From positions 1 through 64,000 of the forward strand of contig NZ_JAMGBF010000013.1 in the NCBI RefSeq assembly GCF_023516615.1: DNA of 64,000 nt, given 5' to 3'. The translations under genes were made by a program, and so were the position numbers. Positions within the stretch are counted from its first letter, which is position 1; each line of letters begins with the position of its first letter. The notes under the pieces are model-generated. The model saw only the letters and a program-made list of their open reading frames with translations, ran no database searches and was not told where the DNA came from. Positions 62,744-64,000 of the stretch are shown here, in pieces. The stretch comes from Streptomyces panaciradicis (GTDB lineage Bacteria; Actinomycetota; Actinomycetes; Streptomycetales; Streptomycetaceae).

Positions 62744-63214
62744 ATGGACACCGGCCAACGCTCTTCGCAGGCGCCCCAACTCGCGCCGCACGTCCACGGC
62801 CATGTGAAACCCGGTACGGCCGTCGTACGTCTGGCAACGACGGATGATCGGCAGGGCGTGCTCGACGGGGCGTGGTGGCCGCGCTCCCACGATTTCGCGG
62901 CCGAACTCCCCTCCCTGGTCTCCGCGCTGACCGCGCACCTGGGGCCGGTCACACGGATCGGCCTGGACGCGGCGGCCTGGGAGGAACTGCCGACGCGGCT
63001 GATCGTCGACGATCGTGTCGTTCGCGTCGACTCCTTCCCGGTCGGCGACGACACCGTCCTCGTCACCCGGGGCGAGGCGGACTATTTCTCTCTCCTCGTG
63101 ATCCCGCCGGACGCCACGCCCGAATCGGCGCGTGCCGCCATGGCCGAAGCGGTCCGCGCCGACAATGCCACCCCGGCCGCGCAGATCCTCATCGACACCG
63201 GCGTCGGGATGTAA
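62744..63214 (+). CDS. DUF5994 family protein (copy 3)
   Basis: 156 residues, ATG with GGGAGG upstream. Core VLDGAWWPRSHDFAAELPSL and LLVIPPDATPESARAAM. An N-terminal extension of about 25 residues distinguishes it from copy 2. Confidence 0.8.
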   Translation: MDTGQRSSQAPQLAPHVHGHVKPGTAVVRLATTDDRQGVLDGAWWPRSHDFAAELPSLVSALTAHLGPVTRIGLDAAAWEELPTRLIVDDRVVRVDSFPVGDDTVLVTRGEADYFSLLVIPPDATPESARAAMAEAVRADNATPAAQILIDTGVGM

Positions 63215-63335
63215 GAGCGGCCAGCCGCCGTGGGCCGGCCCACGGCGACCACCGAATCACACACCCCCGGCGGTCACAGTCGTCACCGTCGCCGTCCCGG
63301 TGTCGATGTCGGTGCCCGCCCGTAGCCTGGCGGGT

Positions 63336-63803
63336 ATGTACGAGACCCGGCTCACACGGCACCTCAACGCCTCGCGTACGGCGGTCTACCGTGCGCTCAC
63401 CGACCCCGAGGCGCTCGCGAAGTGGCGGGTGCCCGACAACATGACCAGCACGGTTCATGAGTTCGAGGCACGAGAAGGTGGTGCGTTTCGGATCTCGCTC
63501 ACCTACACGACTCCCGGTGACACGGGCAAGTCGTCCGAGCACACCGACACCTACCACGGCCACTTTCGCAGACTCGTCCCGGACGAGATGGTGGTGGAGG
63601 TCTTCGCGTTCGAGACGGCCGATCCCGCGCTCTCCGGCGAGATGACGCTGACGACAACGCTCGCGGACGCGCCGGGCGGCGGCACGGAGGTGACCATCCA
63701 TCACGAAGGCGTCCCGGACGCGGTGCCGCCCGCGGACAACGAACTGGGGCAGCGCATGGCGCTGGACAACCTGGCGAAGCTGGTGGAGAAGCCGGCCTCC
63801 TGA
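63336..63803 (+). CDS. SRPBCC/AHSA1-family protein
   Basis: 155 residues of the START-like helix-grip fold: TRHLNASRTAVYRALTDPEA, LAKWRVPDNM, EGGAFRISLTY and VEVFAFETADPALSGEMTLT. Ligand binding or stress-related; no partner evident. ATG start without strong ribosome site. Confidence 0.85.
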   Translation: MYETRLTRHLNASRTAVYRALTDPEALAKWRVPDNMTSTVHEFEAREGGAFRISLTYTTPGDTGKSSEHTDTYHGHFRRLVPDEMVVEVFAFETADPALSGEMTLTTTLADAPGGGTEVTIHHEGVPDAVPPADNELGQRMALDNLAKLVEKPAS

Positions 63804-63835
63804 GGCCGGCACCGGCCCCTTGGGGCGAGCGAAAC

Positions 63836-64000
63836 GTGGATGCGTCGGCTCAAGGAGCCGGGCAGCATCGCGGGGTGGCCGACCTGCTGTGGGATGACAT
63901 GAGGTGTTTCTTCGACCCGGACCTGATGGGGTCGCTGCCGGACGTGCGTGTTCCGGGTGCGTCGACCTGCGGGAGCTGCAGGGGCAGGAGCGACTCGATG
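63836..64000 (+). CDS. Partial conserved protein at the right edge
   Basis: The frame from GTG 63836 stays open to the window end: GVADLLWDDMRCFFDPDLMG then SLPDVRVPGAS, resembling the start of a Streptomyces conserved hypothetical. The last 12 residues look unlike it, so a frameshift is possible. Confidence 0.4.
   Translation, partial: MDASAQGAGQHRGVADLLWDDMRCFFDPDLMGSLPDVRVPGASTCGSCRGRSDSM

Overview
The window is very GC-rich and its genes show GTG/ATG starts, purine-rich ribosome sites, GTGA/ATGA stop-start overlaps, rare TTA codons, a WhiB-like protein, DasR-like and CsoR-like operators and many Streptomyces-type conserved small proteins. It is almost certainly a Streptomyces chromosome segment of accessory, stress and catabolic character. 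No rRNA, tRNA or CRISPR array was seen.

Left third (1-24 kb): a secreted GH54 arabinofuranosidase with a ricin-type lectin tail runs off the left edge; a coiled-coil/lysine-rich regulator follows; then a DeoR-controlled polyol/sugar uptake operon (binding protein, two permeases, zinc dehydrogenase) without its own ATPase. Next is an arsenic island: LMW-type arsenate reductase, two ArsR regulators, Acr3 efflux pump and a cysteine-tailed flavoprotein. After it come a dehalogenase-like HAD, an SDR, a DUF2071 protein, two divergent glycosyltransferases, a zf-UBP/DUF427 protein, an aldo/keto reductase behind a MerR-type promoter, and an AraC regulator divergent from a PhyH dioxygenase pair.

Middle (22.9-37 kb): a rifampin monooxygenase (Rox-like) preceded by a 17-residue leader peptide and mutually exclusive hairpins, which looks like translational attenuation; a leftward AvrD-centred small-molecule cluster (AvrD, a TTA-containing unknown, a 91-aa protein, a FabG-like SDR, a P-loop NTPase) next to a MarR/DHA2-exporter unit with long palindromic operators; a secreted amidase; and a copper-handling island (DUF305 lipoprotein, Met/His-repeat membrane protein, DUF6153-like protein, multicopper oxidase) around a CsoR-type operator. 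A small membrane peptide and a truncated kdpF start are all that remains of a kdp operon.

Right part (37-64 kb): Sua5, an HTH-TM protein, a leaderless GH16 protein, an acetate-permease-like symporter with DUF485, SMI1/KNR4, several small proteins, an ANTAR-GAF protein in reversed order, a frameshifted LysE exporter, alkane hydroxylase AlkB with divergent TetR, a methyltransferase and a TPR-LuxR regulator. From about 52 to 56 kb the region is decaying: a truncated STAS protein, two transposase remnants and an HAD gene broken by an extra 8-bp repeat unit. The right end holds a conserved cold-shock neighbourhood (Csp, DEAD-box helicase, CBS protein, SCO5918-like protein) and three DUF5994 paralogues, then an SRPBCC protein and a partial gene at the edge.
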